From NCBI GenBank assembly GCA_037893225.1, contig JAZGUH010000205.1, forward strand, positions 816,501 to 880,500: 64,000 nt of DNA. The letters run 5' to 3'. This document shows, one piece after another, positions 26,370 through 40,790 of this stretch. This stretch comes from Hippasteria phrygiana. Lineage: Eukaryota > Echinodermata > Asteroidea > Valvatida > Goniasteridae. Under the pieces are notes generated by a model. It saw only the letters and a list, made by a program, of their open reading frames with translations, did not search any database and had not been told where the DNA came from. Both the position numbers and the translations under genes were made by a program. Position 1 is the first letter of the stretch, and each line of letters begins with the position of its first letter.

Positions 26370-29300
26370 TTAGTAGATGAGTAAGTCTAACACTCTCTCT
26401 ACCTCTGACTCTCCTTCTCTCTTACTCTCACATTCTAACCCAATCACTAGCACTTGCACTGTAACACTTGCACTGTAACACTTGCACTGTAACACTTGCA
26501 CTGTAACACTTGCACTGTAACACTTGCACTGTAACACTTGCACTGTAACACTTGCACTGTAACACTTGCACTGTAACACTTGCACTCGAACCTTAACCCT
26601 AACACTTGCACTGTAACACTTGAACTCGAACCTTAACCCTAACACTTGCACTGTAACACTTGAACTCGAACCTTAACCCTAACACTTGCACTGTAACACT
26701 TGAACTCAAACCCTTAACTCTAACACTAATTTTAATATTGCTAACTCGCTTACTTTATTTTTTTCATCAACTTCAGGAGAGATCAACATCTGGCTCCTGG
26801 CTGTCAAGTCCTCGAGGCCACCCAAGATCATCATGGACAGAACTGGAATGGCCCAGTGAGATAGACAGCATACAGGCTTAGATGAGCACAATAGACCTAT
26901 GCTGTTTAGTAGATGAGTAAGTCTAACACTCTCTCTACCTCTAACTCTCCTTCTCTCTTACTCTCACATTCTAACCCGATCACTAGCACTTGCACTGTAA
27001 CACTTGCACTGTAACACTTGCACTGTAACACTTGCACTGTAACACTTGCACTGTAACACTTGCACTGTAACACTTGCACTGTAACACTTGCACTGTAACA
27101 CTTGCACTGTAACACTTGCACTGTAACACTTGCACTGTAACACTTGCACTGTAACACTTGCACTGTAACACTTGCACTGTAACACTTGCACTGTAACACT
27201 TGCACTGTAACACTTGCACTGTAACACTTGCACTGTAACACTTGCACTGTAACACCTGCACTGTAAGACTTGCACTGTAAGACTTGCACTGTAACACTTG
27301 CACTCGAACCTTAACCCTAACACTTAAACTCAAACCCTTAACTCTAACACTAATTTTTATATTCTTAACTCGCTTACTCTATTTTTTCATCAACTTCAGG
27401 AGAGATCAACCTCCGGCTCCTGGCTGTCAAGACCTCGAGGCCACCCAAGATCATCATGGACAGAACTGGAATGGCCCAGTGAGATAGACAGCATACAGGC
27501 TTAGATGAGCACAATAGACCTACGCTGTTTAGTAGATGAGTAAGTCTAACACTCTCTCTACCTCTGACTCTCCTTCTCTCTTACTCTCACATTCTAACCC
27601 GATCACTAGCACTTGCACTGTAACACTTGCACTGTAACACTTGCACTGTAACACTTGCACTGTAACACTTGCACTGTAACACTTGCACTGTAACACTTGC
27701 ACTGTAACACTTGCACTGTAACACTTGCACTGTAACACTTGCACTGTAACACTTGCACTGTAACACTTGCACTCGAACCTTCACCCTATCACTTCAACTC
27801 GAACCTTCACCCTAACACTTGAACTCAAACCCTTAACTCTAACACAAATTTGTATATTCTTAACTCGCTTACTCGATTTTTTCATCAACTTCAGGAGAGA
27901 TCAACCTCTGGCTCCTGGCTGTCAAGACCTCGAGGCCACCCAAGATCATCATGGACAGAACTGGAATGGCCCAGTGAGATAGACAGCATACAGGCTTAGA
28001 TGAGCACAATAGACCTACGCTGTTTAGTAGATGAGTAAGTCTAACACTCTCACTACCTCTAACTCTCCTTCTCTCTTACTCTCACATTCTAACCCGATGA
28101 CTAGCACTTGCACTGTAACACTTGCACTGTAACACTTGCACTGTAACACTTGCACTGTAACACTTGCACTGTAACACTTGCACTGTAACACTTGCACTGT
28201 AACACTTGCACTGTAACACTTGCACTGTAACACTTGCACTGTAACACTTGCACTGTAACACTTGCACTGTAACACCTGCACTGTAACACTTGCACTGTAA
28301 CACTTGCACTCGAACCTTAACCCTAACACTTAAACTCAAACCCTTAACTCTAACACTAATTTTTATATTCTTAACTCGCTTACTCTATTTTTTCATCAAC
28401 TTCAGGAGAGATCAACCTCCGGCTCCTGGCTGTCAAGACCTCGAGGCCACCCAAGATCATCATGGACAGAACTGGAATGGCCCAGTGAGATAGACAGCAT
28501 ACAGGCTTAGATGAGCACAATAGACCTACGCTGTTTAGTAGATGAGTAAGTCTAACACTCTAACTACCTCTAACTCTCCTTCTCTCTTACTCTCACATTC
28601 TAACCCGATGACTAGCACTTGCACTGTAACACTTGCACTGTAACACTTGCACTGTAACACTTGCACTGTAACACTTGCACTGTAACACTTGCACTGTAAC
28701 ACTTGCACTGTAACACTTGCACTGTAACACTTGCACTGTAACACTTGCACTGTAACACTTGCACTGTAACACTTGCACTGTAACACTTGCACTGTAACAC
28801 TTGCACTCGAACCTTTACCCTAACACTTGAACTCGAACCTTTACCCTAACACTTGAACTCGAACCTTTACCCTAACACTTGAACTCAAACCCTTAACTCT
28901 AACACTAATTTTAATATTCTTAACTCGCTTACTCTATTTTTCCATCAACTTCAGGAGAGATCAACATCCGGCTCCTGGCTGTCAAGACCTCGAGGCCACC
29001 CAAGATCATCATGGACAGAACTGGAATGGCCCAGTGAGATAGACAGCTTGCAGGCCTAGATCCGCACAATAGACCTACGCTGTTTAGTAGATGAGTAAGT
29101 CTAACACTCTCTCTACCTCTGACTCTCCTTCTCTCTTACTCTCACATTCTAACCCAATCACTAGCACTTGCACTGTAACACTTGCACTGTAACACTTGCA
29201 CTGTAACACTTGCACTGTAACACTTGCACTGTAACACTTGCACTGTAACACTTGCACTGTAACACTTGCACTGTAACACTTGCACTGTAACACTTGCACT

Positions 29301-30588
29301 CGAACCTTAACCCTAACACTTGCACTGTAACACTTGAACTCAAACCCTTAACTCTAACACTAATTTTAATATTCTTAACTCGCTTACTCTATTTTTCCAT
29401 CAACTTCAGGAGAGATCAACATCCGGCTCCTGGCTGTCAAGTCCTCGAGGCCACCCAAGATCATCATGGACAGAACTGGAATGGCCCAGTGAGATAGACA
29501 GCATACAGGCTTAGATGAGCACAATAGACCTATGCTGTTTAGTAGATGAGTAAGTCTAACACTCTCTCTACCTCTAACTCTCCTTCTCTCTTACTCTCAC
29601 ATTCTAACCCGATCACTAGCACTTGCACTGTAACACTTGCACTGTAACACTTGCACTGTAACACTTGCACTGTAACACTTGCACTGTAACACTTGCACTG
29701 TAACACTTGCACTGTAACACTTGCACTGTAACACTTGCACTGTAACACTTGCACTGTAACACTTGCACTGTAACACTTGCACTGTAACACTTGCACTGTA
29801 ACACTTGCACTGTAACACTTGCACTGTAACACTTGCACTGTAACACTTGCACTGTAACACCTGCACTGTAAGACTTGCACTGTAACACTTGCACTGTAAC
29901 ACTTGCACTCGAACCTTAACCCTAACACTTAAACTCAAACCCTTAACTCTAACACAAATTTGTATATTCTTAACTCGCTTACTCTATTTTTTCATCAACT
30001 TCAGGAGAGATCAACCTCCGGCTCCTGGCTGTCAAGACCTCGAGGCCACCCAAGATCATCATGGACAGAACTGGAATGGCCCAGTGAGATAGACAGCATA
30101 CAGGCTTAGATGAGCACAATAGACCTACGCTGTTTAGTAGATGAGTAAGTCTAACACTCTCACTACCTCTAACTCTCCTTCTCTCTTACTCTCACATTCT
30201 AACCCGATGACTAGCACTTGCACTGTAACACTTGCACTGTAACACTTGCACTGTAACACTTGCACTGTAACACTTGCACTGTAACACTTGCACTGTAACA
30301 CTTGCACTGTAACACTTGCACTGTAACACTTGCACTGTAACACTTGCACTGTAACACTTGCACTCGAACCTTTACCCTAACACTTGAACTCAAACCCTTA
30401 ACTCTAACACTAATTTTAATATTCTTAACTCGCTTACTCTATTTTTCCATCAACTTCAGGAGAGATCAACATCCGGCTCCTGGCTGTCAAGTCCTCGAGG
30501 CCACCCAAGATCATCATGGACAGAACTGGAATGGCCCAGTGAGATAGACAGCATACAGGCTTAGATGAGCACAATAGACCTACGCTGT
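26370..30588 (+). repeat. 4.2 kb tandem duplication, right copy
   Basis: Anchors: 26370 B, 26906 c, 27529 a, 28024 d, 28535 a, 29084 b, 29539 f, 30134 A, ending at 30589 B. The first four spacings equal those of the left copy (536, 623, 495, 511). The core before 26370 carries gtcaagacctcgagg while that before 30589 carries gtcaagtcctcgagg, so the crossover that made the duplication lies inside this core. Confidence 0.85.
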
Positions 30589-33500
30589 TTAGTAGATGAG
30601 TAAGTCTAACACTCTCACTACCTCTAACTCTCCTTCTCTCTTACTCTCACATTCTAACCCAATCACTAGCACTTGCACTGTAACACTTGCACTGTAACAC
30701 TTGCACTGTAACACTTGCACTGTAACACTTGCACTGTAACACTTGCACTGTAACACTTGCACTGTAACACTTGCACTGTAACACTTGCACTGTAACACTT
30801 GCACTGTAACACTTGCACTCGAACCTTAACCCTAACACTTGCACTGTAACACTTGAACTCAAACCCTTAACTCTAACACTAATTTTAATATTCCTAACTC
30901 GCTTACTTTATTTTTTTCATCAACTTCAGGAGAGATCAACATCTGGCTCCTGGCTGTCAAGTCCTCGAGGCCACCCAAGATCATCATGGACAGAACTGGA
31001 ATGGCCCAGTGAGATAGACAGCTTGCAGGCCTAGATCAGCACAATAGACCTACGCTGTTTAGTAGATGAGTAAGTCTAACACTCTCTCTACCTCTGACTC
31101 TCCTTCTCTCTTACTCTCACATTCTAACCCGATCACTAGCACTTGCACTGTAACACTTGCACTGTAACACTTGCACTGTAACACTTGCACTGTAACACTT
31201 GCACTGTAACACTTGCACTGTAACACTTGCACTGTAACACTTGCACTGTAACACTTGCACTGTAACACTTGCACTGTAACACTTGCACTGTAACACTTGC
31301 ACTGTAACACTTGCACTGTAACACTTGCACTCGATCCTTAACCCTAACACTTAAACTCAAACCCTTAACTCTAACACTAATTTTTATATTCTTAACTCGC
31401 TTACTCTATTTTTTCATCAACTTCAGGAGAGATCAACCTCCGGCTCCTGGCTGTCAAGACCTCGAGGCCACCCAAGATCATCATGGACAGAACTGGAATG
31501 GCCCAGTGAGATAGACAGCATACAGGCTTAGATGAGCACAATAGACCTACGCTGTTTAGTAGATGAGTAAGTCTAACACTCTCACTACCTCTAACTCTCC
31601 TTCTCTCTTACTCTCACATTCTAACCCGATGACTAGCACTTGCACTGTAACACTTGCACTGTAACACTTGCACTGTAACACTTGCACTGTAACACTTGCA
31701 CTGTAACACTTGCACTGTAACACTTGCACTGTAACACTTGCACTGTAACACTTGCACTGTAACACTTGCACTGTAACACTTGCACTGTAACACTTGCACT
31801 GTAACACCTGCACTGTAACACTTGCACTGTAACACTTGCACTCGAACCTTAACCCTAACACTTAAACTCAAACCCTTAACTCTAACACTAATTTTTATAT
31901 TCTTAACTCGCTTACTCTATTTTTTCATCAACTTCAGGAGAGATCAACCTCCGGCTCCTGGCTGTCAAGACCTCGAGGCCACCCAAGATCATCATGGACA
32001 GAACTGGAATGGCCCAGTGAGATAGACAGCATACAGGCTTAGATGAGCACAATAGACCTACGCTGTTTAGTAGATGAGTAAGTCTAACACTCTAACTACC
32101 TCTAACTCTCCTTCTCTCTTACTCTCACATTCTAACCCGATGACTAGCACTTGCACTGTAACACTTGCACTGTAACACTTGCACTGTAACACTTGCACTG
32201 TAACACTTGCACTGTAACACTTGCACTCGAACCTTTACCCTAACACTTGAACTCGAACCTTTACCCTAACACTTGAACTCAAACCCTTAACTCTAACACT
32301 AATTTTAATATTCTTAACTCGCTTACTCTATTTTTCCATCAACTTCAGGAGAGATCAACATCCGGCTCCTGGCTGTCAAGACCTCGAGGCCACCCAAGAT
32401 CATCATGGACAGAACTGGAATGGCCCAGTGAGATAGACAGCTTGCAGGCCTAGATCCGCACAATAGACCTACGCTGTTTAGTAGATGAGTAAGTCTAACA
32501 CTCTCTCTACCTCTGACTCTCCTTCTCTCTTACTCTCACATTCTAACCCAATCACTAGCACTTGCACTGTAACACTTGCACTGTAACACTTGCACTGTAA
32601 CACTTGCACTGTAACACTTGCACTGTAACACTTGCACTGTAACACTTGCACTGTAACACTTGCACTCGATCCTTAACCCTAACACTTAAACTCAAACCCT
32701 TAACTCTAACACTAATTTTTATATTCTTAACTCGCTTACTCTATTTTTTCATCAACTTCAGGAGAGATCAACCTCCGGCTCCTGGCTGTCAAGACCTCGA
32801 GGCCACCCAAGATCATCATGGACAGAACTGGAATGGCCCAGTGAGATAGACAGCATACAGGCTTAGATGAGCACAATAGACCTACGCTGTTTAGTAGATG
32901 AGTAAGTCTAACACTCTCACTACCTCTAACTCTCCTTCTCTCTTACTCTCACATTCTAACCCGATGACTAGCACTTGCACTGTAACACTTGCACTGTAAC
33001 ACTTGCACTGTAACACTTGCACTGTAACACTTGCACTGTAACACTTGCACTGTAACACTTGCACTGTAACACTTGCACTGTAACACTTGCACTGTAACAC
33101 TTGCACTGTAACACTTGCACTGTAACACTTGCACTGTAACACTTGCACTGTAACACTTGCACTGTAACACTTGCACTCGAACCTTAACCCTAACACTTGC
33201 ACTGTAACACTTGAACTCAAACCCTTAACTCTAACACTAATTTTAATATTCCTAACTCGCTTACTTTATTTTTTTCATCAACTTCAGGAGAGATCAACAT
33301 CTGGCTCCTGGCTGTCAAGTCCTCGAGGCCACCCAAGATCATCATGGACAGAACTGGAATGGCCCAGTGAGATAGACAGCTTGCAGGCCTAGATCAGCAC
33401 AATAGACCTACGCTGTTTAGTAGATGAGTAAGTCTAACACTCTCTCTACCTCTGACTCTCCTTCTCTCTTACTCTCACATTCTAACCCGATCACTAGCAC

Positions 33501-36500
33501 TTGCACTGTAACACTTGCACTGTAACACTTGCACTGTAACACTTGCACTGTAACACTTGCACTGTAACACTTGCACTGTAACACTTGCACTGTAACACTT
33601 GCACTGTAACACTTGCACTCGATCCTTAACCCTAACACTTAAACTCAAACCCTTAACTCTAACACTAATTTTTATATTCTTAACTCGCTTACTCTATTTT
33701 TTCATCAACTTCAGGAGAGATCAACCTCCGGCTCCTGGCTGTCAAGACCTCGAGGCCACCCAAGATCATCATGGACAGAACTGGAATGGCCCAGTGAGAT
33801 AGACAGCATACAGGCTTAGATGAGCACAATAGACCTACGCTGTTTAGTAGATGAGTAAGTCTAACACTCTCACTACCTCTAACTCTCCTTCTCTCTTACT
33901 CTCACATTCTAACCCGATCACTAGCACTTGCACTGTAACACTTGCACTGTAACACTTGCACTGTAACACTTGCACTGTAACACTTGCACTGTAACACTTG
34001 CACTGTAACACTTGCACTGTAACACTTGCACTGTAACACTTGCACTGTAACACTTGCACTGTAACACTTGCACTGTAACACTTGCACTGTAACACTTGCA
34101 CTGTAACACTTGCACTGTAACACTTGCACTGTAACACTTGCACTCGAACCTTTACCCTAACACTTGAACTCAAACCCTTAACTCTAACACTAATTTTAAT
34201 ATTCTTAACTCGCTTACTCTATTTTTCCATCAACTTCAGGAGAGATCAACATCCGGCTCCTGGCTGTCAAGTCCTCGAGGCCACCCAAGATCATCATGGA
34301 CAGAACTGGAATGGCCCAGTGAGATAGACAGCATACAGGCTTAGATGAGCACAATAGACCTACGCTGTTTAGTAGATGAGTAAGTCTAACACTCTCACTA
34401 CCTCTAACTCTCCTTCTCTCTTACTCTCACATTCTAACCCAATCACTAGCACTTGCACTGTAACACTTGCACTGTAACACTTGCACTGTAACACTTGCAC
34501 TGTAACACTTGCACTGTAACACTTGCACTGTAACACTTGCACTCGAACCTTCACCCTATCACTTCAACTCGAACCTTCACCCTAACACTTGAACTCAAAC
34601 CCTTAACTCTAACACAAATTTGTATATTCTTAACTCGCTTACTCTATTTTTTCATCAACTTCACGAGAGATCAACCTCTGGCTCCTGGCTGTCAAGACCT
34701 CGAGGCCACCCAAGATCATCATGGACAGAACTGGAATGGCCCAGTGAGATAGACAGCATACAGGCTTAGATGAGCACAATTGACCTACGCTGTTTAGTAG
34801 ATGAGTAAGTCTAACACTCTCACTACCTCTAACTCTCCTTCTCTCTTACTCTCACATTCTAACCCGATGACTAGCACTTGCACTGTAACACTTGCACTGT
34901 AACACTTGCACTGTAACACTTGCACTGTAACACTTGCACTGTAACACTTGCACTCGAACCTTAACCCTAACACTTGCACTGTAACACTTGCACTGTAACA
35001 CTTGCACTGTAACACTTGCACTGTAACACTTGCACTGTAACACTTGCACTCGAACCTTAACCCTAACACTTGCACTGTAACACTTGAACTCAAACCCTTA
35101 ACTCTAACACTAATTTTAATATTCCTAACTCGCTTACTTTATTTTTTTCATCAACTTCAGGAGAGATCAACATCTGGCTCCTGGCTGTCAAGTCCTCGAG
35201 GCCACCCAAGATCATCATGGACAGAACTGGAATGGCCCAGTGAGATAGACAGCTTGCAGGCCTAGATCAGCACAATAGACCTACGCTGTTTAGTAGATGA
35301 GTAAGTCTAACACTCTCTCTACCTCTGACTCTCCTTCTCTCTTACTCTCACATTCTAACCCGATCACTAGCACTTGCACTGTAACACTTGCACTGTAACA
35401 CTTGCACTGTAACACTTGCACTGTAACACTTGCACTGTAACACTTGCACTGTAACACTTGCACTGTAACACTTGCACTGTAACACTTGCACTGTAACACC
35501 TGCACTGTAACACTTGCACTGTAACACTTGCACTCGAACCTTAACCCTAACACTTAAACTCAAACCCTTAACTCTAACACTAATTTTTATATTCTTAACT
35601 CGCTTACTCTATTTTTTCATCAACTTCAGGAGAGATCAACCTCCGGCTCCTGGCTGTCAAGACCTCGAGGCCACCCAAGATCATCATGGACAGAACTGGA
35701 ATGGCCCAGTGAGATAGACAGCATACAGGCTTAGATGAGCACAATAGACCTACGCTGTTTAGTAGATGAGTAAGTCTAACACTCTAACTACCTCTAACTC
35801 TCCTTCTCTCTTACTCTCACATTCTAACCCGATGACTAGCACTTGCACTGTAACACTTGCACTGTAACACTTGCACTGTAACACTTGCACTGTAACACTT
35901 GCACTGTAACACTTGCACTGTAACACTTGCACTGTAACACTTGCACTGTAACACTTGCACTGTAACACTTGCACTGTAACACTTGCACTCGAACCTTTAC
36001 CCTAACACTTGAACTCGAACCTTTACCCTAACACTTGAACTCAAACCCCTAACTCTAACACTAATTTTAATATTCTTAACTCGCTTACTCTATTTTTCCA
36101 TCAACTTCAGGAGAGATCAACATCCGGCTCCTGGCTGTCAAGACCTCGAGGCCACCCAAGATCATCATGGACAGAACTGGAATGGCCCAGTGAGATAGAC
36201 AGCTTGCAGGCCTAGATCCGCACAATAGACCTACGCTGTTTAGTAGATGAGTAAGTCTAACACTCTCTCTACCTCTGACTCTCCTTCTCTCTTACTCTCA
36301 CATTCTAACCCAATCACTAGCACTTGCACTGTAACACTTGCACTGTAACACTTGCACTGTAACACTTGCACTGTAACACTTGCACTGTAACACTTGCACT
36401 GTAACACTTGCACTGTAACACTTGCACTGTAACACTTGCACTGTAACACTTGCACTCGAACCTTCACCCTATCACTTCAACTCGAACCTTCACCCTATCA

Positions 36501-36508
36501 CTTGAACT
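30589..36508 (+). repeat. Array segment, anchors 30589-36240
   Basis: Anchors: 30589 B, 31059 C, 31556 e, 32067 a, 32478 b, 32891 e, 33417 C, 33844 e, 34369 B, 34794 d, 35290 C, 35759 a, 36240 b. The first part continues the order of the 17-unit block (B C e a b ... e) with one a b pair missing. It then becomes irregular, with C e repeated. A private change aaacccctaac occurs near 36046. The core at anchor 34794 has lost its acceptor AG (separate entry). Confidence 0.82.
34596..34874 (+). repeat. d core with lost acceptor AG (anchor 34794)
   Basis: At 34661-34670 the sequence is tcacgagaga instead of tcaggagaga; the G at 34664 that would complete the acceptor CAG is C. The same core has caattgacc in place of caatagacc (34781). 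The donor GTAAGT is intact. Two private changes in one core are unusual in an array this uniform. Confidence 0.85.
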
Positions 36509-36639
36509 CAAACCCTTAACTCTAACAGGCCTAAATCAGCACAATAGACCTACGCTGTTTAGTAGATGAGTAAGTCTAACACTCTCTCTACCTCTGACTC
36601 TCCTTCTCTCTTACTCTCACATTCTAACCCGATGACTAG
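36509..36639 (+). repeat. Deleted core, type t (anchor 36559)
   Basis: A 131-bp core in which actctaaca is joined to ggcctaaatcagc. About 148-149 bp are missing: the AT-rich region, the polypyrimidine tract, the acceptor and the first 98 bp of the exon-like cassette. The donor and tail remain. Both sides of the deletion carry CA (taaCActaa and ttgCAggcc), so two bases of microhomology flank the break. The right side reads atcagc as in C cores. Confidence 0.9.
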
Positions 36640-38799
36640 CACTTGCACTGTAACACTTGCACTGTAACACTTGCACTGTAACACTTGCACTGTAACACTT
36701 GCACTGTAACACTTGCACTGTAACACTTGCACTGTAACACTTGCACTGTAACACTTGCACTGTAACACCTGCACTGTAACACTTGCACTGTAACACTTGC
36801 ACTCGAACCTTAACCCTAACACTTAAACTCAAACCCTTAACTCTAACACTAATTTTTATATTCTTAACTCGCTTACTCTATTTTTTCATCAACTTCAGGA
36901 GAGATCAACCTCCGGCTCCTGGCTGTCAAGACCTCGAGGCCACCCAAGATCATCATGGACAGAACTGGAATGGCCCAGTGAGATAGACAGCATACAGGCT
37001 TAGATGAGCACAATAGACCTACGCTGTTTAGTAGATGAGTAAGTCTAACACTCTAACTACCTCTAACTCTCCTTCTCTCTTACTCTCACATTCTAACCCG
37101 ATGACTAGCACTTGCACTGTAACACTTGCACTGTAACACTTGCACTGTAACACTTGCACTGTAACACTTGCACTGTAACACTTGCACTCGAACCTTTACC
37201 CTAACACTTGAACTCGAACCTTTACCCTAACACTTGAACTCAAACCCTTAACTCTAACACTAATTTTAATATTCTTAACTCGCTTACTCTATTTTTCCAT
37301 CAACTTCAGGAGAGATCAACATCCGGCTCCTGGCTGTCAAGACCTCGAGGCCACCCAAGATCATCATGGACAGAACTGGAATGGCCCAGTGAGATAGACA
37401 GCTTGCAGGCCTAGATCCGCACAATAGACCTACGCTGTTTAGTAGATGAGTAAGTCTAACACTCTCTCTACCTCTGACTCTCCTTCTCTCTTACTCTCAC
37501 ATTCTAACCCAATCACTAGCACTTGCACTGTAACACTTGCACTGTAACACTTGCACTGTAACACTTGCACTGTAACACTTGCACTGTAACACTTGCACTG
37601 TAACACTTGCACTGTAACACTTGCACTGTAACACTTGCACTGTAACACTTGCACTGTAACACTTGCACTGTAACACTTGCACTGTAACACTTGCACTGTA
37701 ACACTTGCACTGTAACACTTGCACTCGATCCTTAACCCTAACACTTAAACTCAAACCCTTCACTCTAACACTAATTTTTATATTCTTAACTCGCTTACTC
37801 TATTTTTTCATCAACTTCAGGAGAGATCAACCTCCGGCTCCTGGCTGTCAAGACCTCGAGGCCACCCAAGATCATCATGGACAGAACTGGAATGGCCCAG
37901 TGAGATAGACAGCATACAGGCTTAGATGAGCACAATAGACCTACGCTGTTTAGTAGATGAGTAAGTCTAACACTCTCACTACCTCTAACTCTCCTTCTCT
38001 CTTACTCTCACATTCTAACCCAATCACTAGCACTTGCACTGTAACACTTGCACTGTAACACTTGCACTGTAACACTTGCACTGTAACACTTGCACTGTAA
38101 CACTTGCACTGTAACACTTGCACTGTAACACTTGCACTGTAACACTTGCACTGTAACACTTGCACTGTAACACTTGCACTGTAACACTTGCACTGTAACA
38201 CTTGCACTGTAACACTTGCACTGTAACACTTGCACTGTAACACTTGCACTGTAACACTTGCACTGTAACACTTGCACTCGATCCTTAACCCTAACACTTA
38301 AACTCAAACCCTTCACTCTAACACTAATTTTAATATTCTTAACTCGCTTACTCTATTTTTCCATCAACTTCAGGAGAGATCAACATCCGGCTCCTGGCTG
38401 TCAAGACCTCGAGGCCACCCAAGATCATCATGGACAGAACTGGAATGGCCCAGTGAGATAGACAGCTTGCAGGCCTAGATCCGCACAATAGACCTACGCT
38501 GTTTAGTAGATGAGTAAGTCTAACACTCTCTCTACCTCTGACTCTCCTTCTCTCTTACTCTCACATTCTAACCCAATCACTAGCACTTGCACTGTAACAC
38601 TTGCACTGTAACACTTGCACTGTAACACTTGCACTGTAACACTTGCACTGTAACACTTGCACTGTAACACTTGCACTGTAACACTTGCACTGTAACACTT
38701 GCACTGTAACACTTGCACTGTAACACTTGCACTGTAACACTTGCACTCGAACCTTCACCCTATCACTTCAACTCGAACCTTCACCCTATCACTTGAACT
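36509..38799 (+). repeat. 2,291-bp duplication, left copy (t a b e b)
   Basis: Anchors: 36559 t, 37028 a, 37439 b, 37950 e, 38503 b. Offsets to the right copy are exactly 2,291 bp for t, a, b and e. Units 37439-37950 share cttcactct in the core in place of cttaactct. The core at 38503 combines an e-type linker (cgatcctt) with a b-type body, so it looks recombinant. Confidence 0.85.
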
Positions 38800-38930
38800 C
38801 AAACCCTTAACTCTAACAGGCCTAAATCAGCACAATAGACCTACGCTGTTTAGTAGATGAGTAAGTCTAACACTCTCTCTACCTCTGACTCTCCTTCTCT
38901 CTTACTCTCACATTCTAACCCGATGACTAG
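38800..38930 (+). repeat. Deleted core, type t (anchor 38850)
   Basis: Same breakpoint and same taaatc change as the copy at 36509; it lies exactly 2,291 bp away as part of the segmental duplication. Confidence 0.9.
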
Positions 38931-40790
38931 CACTTGCACTGTAACACTTGCACTGTAACACTTGCACTGTAACACTTGCACTGTAACACTTGCACTGTAA
39001 CACTTGCACTGTAACACTTGCACTGTAACACTTGCACTGTAACACTTGCACTGTAACACCTGCACTGTAACACTTGCACTGTAACACTTGCACTCGAACC
39101 TTAACCCTAACACTTAAACTCAAACCCTTAACTCTAACACTAATTTTTATATTCTTAACTCGCTTACTCTATTTTTTCATCAACTTCAGGAGAGATCAAC
39201 CTCCGGCTCCTGGCTGTCAAGACCTCGAGGCCACCCAAGATCATCATGGACAGAACTGGAATGGCCCAGTGAGATAGACAGCATACAGGCTTAGATGAGC
39301 ACAATAGACCTACGCTGTTTAGTAGATGAGTAAGTCTAACACTCTAACTACCTCTAACTCTCCTTCTCTCTTACTCTCACATTCTAACCCGATGACTAGC
39401 ACTTGCACTGTAACACTTGCACTGTAACACTTGCACTGTAACACTTGCACTGTAACACTTGCACTGTAACACTTGCACTCGAACCTTTACCCTAACACTT
39501 GAACTCGAACCTTTACCCTAACACTTGAACTCAAACCCTTAACTCTAACACTAATTTTAATATTCTTAACTCGCTTACTCTATTTTTCCATCAACTTCAG
39601 GAGAGATCAACATCCGGCTCCTGGCTGTCAAGACCTCGAGGCCACCCAAGATCATCATGGACAGAACTGGAATGGCCCAGTGAGATAGACAGCTTGCAGG
39701 CCTAGATCCGCACAATAGACCTACGCTGTTTAGTAGATGAGTAAGTCTAACACTCTCTCTACCTCTGACTCTCCTTCTCTCTTACTCTCACATTCTAACC
39801 CAATCACTAGCACTTGCACTGTAACACTTGCACTGTAACACTTGCACTGTAACACTTGCACTGTAACACTTGCACTGTAACACTTGCACTGTAACACTTG
39901 CACTGTAACACTTGCACTGTAACACTTGCACTGTAACACTTGCACTGTAACACTTGCACTGTAACACTTGCACTGTAACACTTGCACTGTAACACTTGCA
40001 CTGTAACACTTGCACTCGATCCTTAACCCTAACACTTAAACTCAAACCCTTCACTCTAACACTAATTTTTATATTCTTAACTCGCTTACTCTATTTTTTC
40101 ATCAACTTCAGGAGAGATCAACCTCCGGCTCCTGGCTGTCAAGACCTCGAGGCCACCCAAGATCATCATGGACAGAACTGGAATGGCCCAGTGAGATAGA
40201 CAGCATACAGGCTTAGATGAGCACAATAGACCTACGCTGTTTAGTAGATGAGTAAGTCTAACACTCTCACTACCTCTAACTCTCCTTCTCTCTTACTCTC
40301 ACATTCTAACCCGATGACTAGCACTTGCACTGTAACACTTGCACTGTAACACTTGCACTGTAACACTTGCACTGTAACACTTGCACTGTAACACTTGCAC
40401 TGTAACACTTGCACTGTAACACTTGCACTGTAACACTTGCACTGTAACACTTGCACTGTAACACTTGCACTGTAACACTTGCACTCGAACCTTTACCCTA
40501 ACACTTGAACTCAAACCCTTAACTCTAACACTAATTTTAATATTCTTAACTCGCTTACTCTATTTTTCCATCAACTTCAGGAGAGATCAACATCCGGCTC
40601 CTGGCTGTCAAGTCCTCGAGGCCACCCAAGATCATCATGGACAGAACTGGAATGGCCCAGTGAGATAGACAGCTTGCAGGCCTAGATCAGCACAATAGAC
40701 CTACGCTGTTTAGTAGATGAGTAAGTCTAACACTCTCTCTACCTCTGACTCTCCTTCTCTCTTACTCTCACATTCTAACCCGATCACTAG
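38800..40790 (+). repeat. 2,291-bp duplication, right copy (t a b e B)
   Basis: Anchors: 38850 t, 39319 a, 39730 b, 40241 e, 40710 B. It includes a second copy of the deleted t core and of the cttcactct change. It diverges from the left copy in the tail and array after the e core at 40241 (gatgactag instead of aatcactag). Confidence 0.82.
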
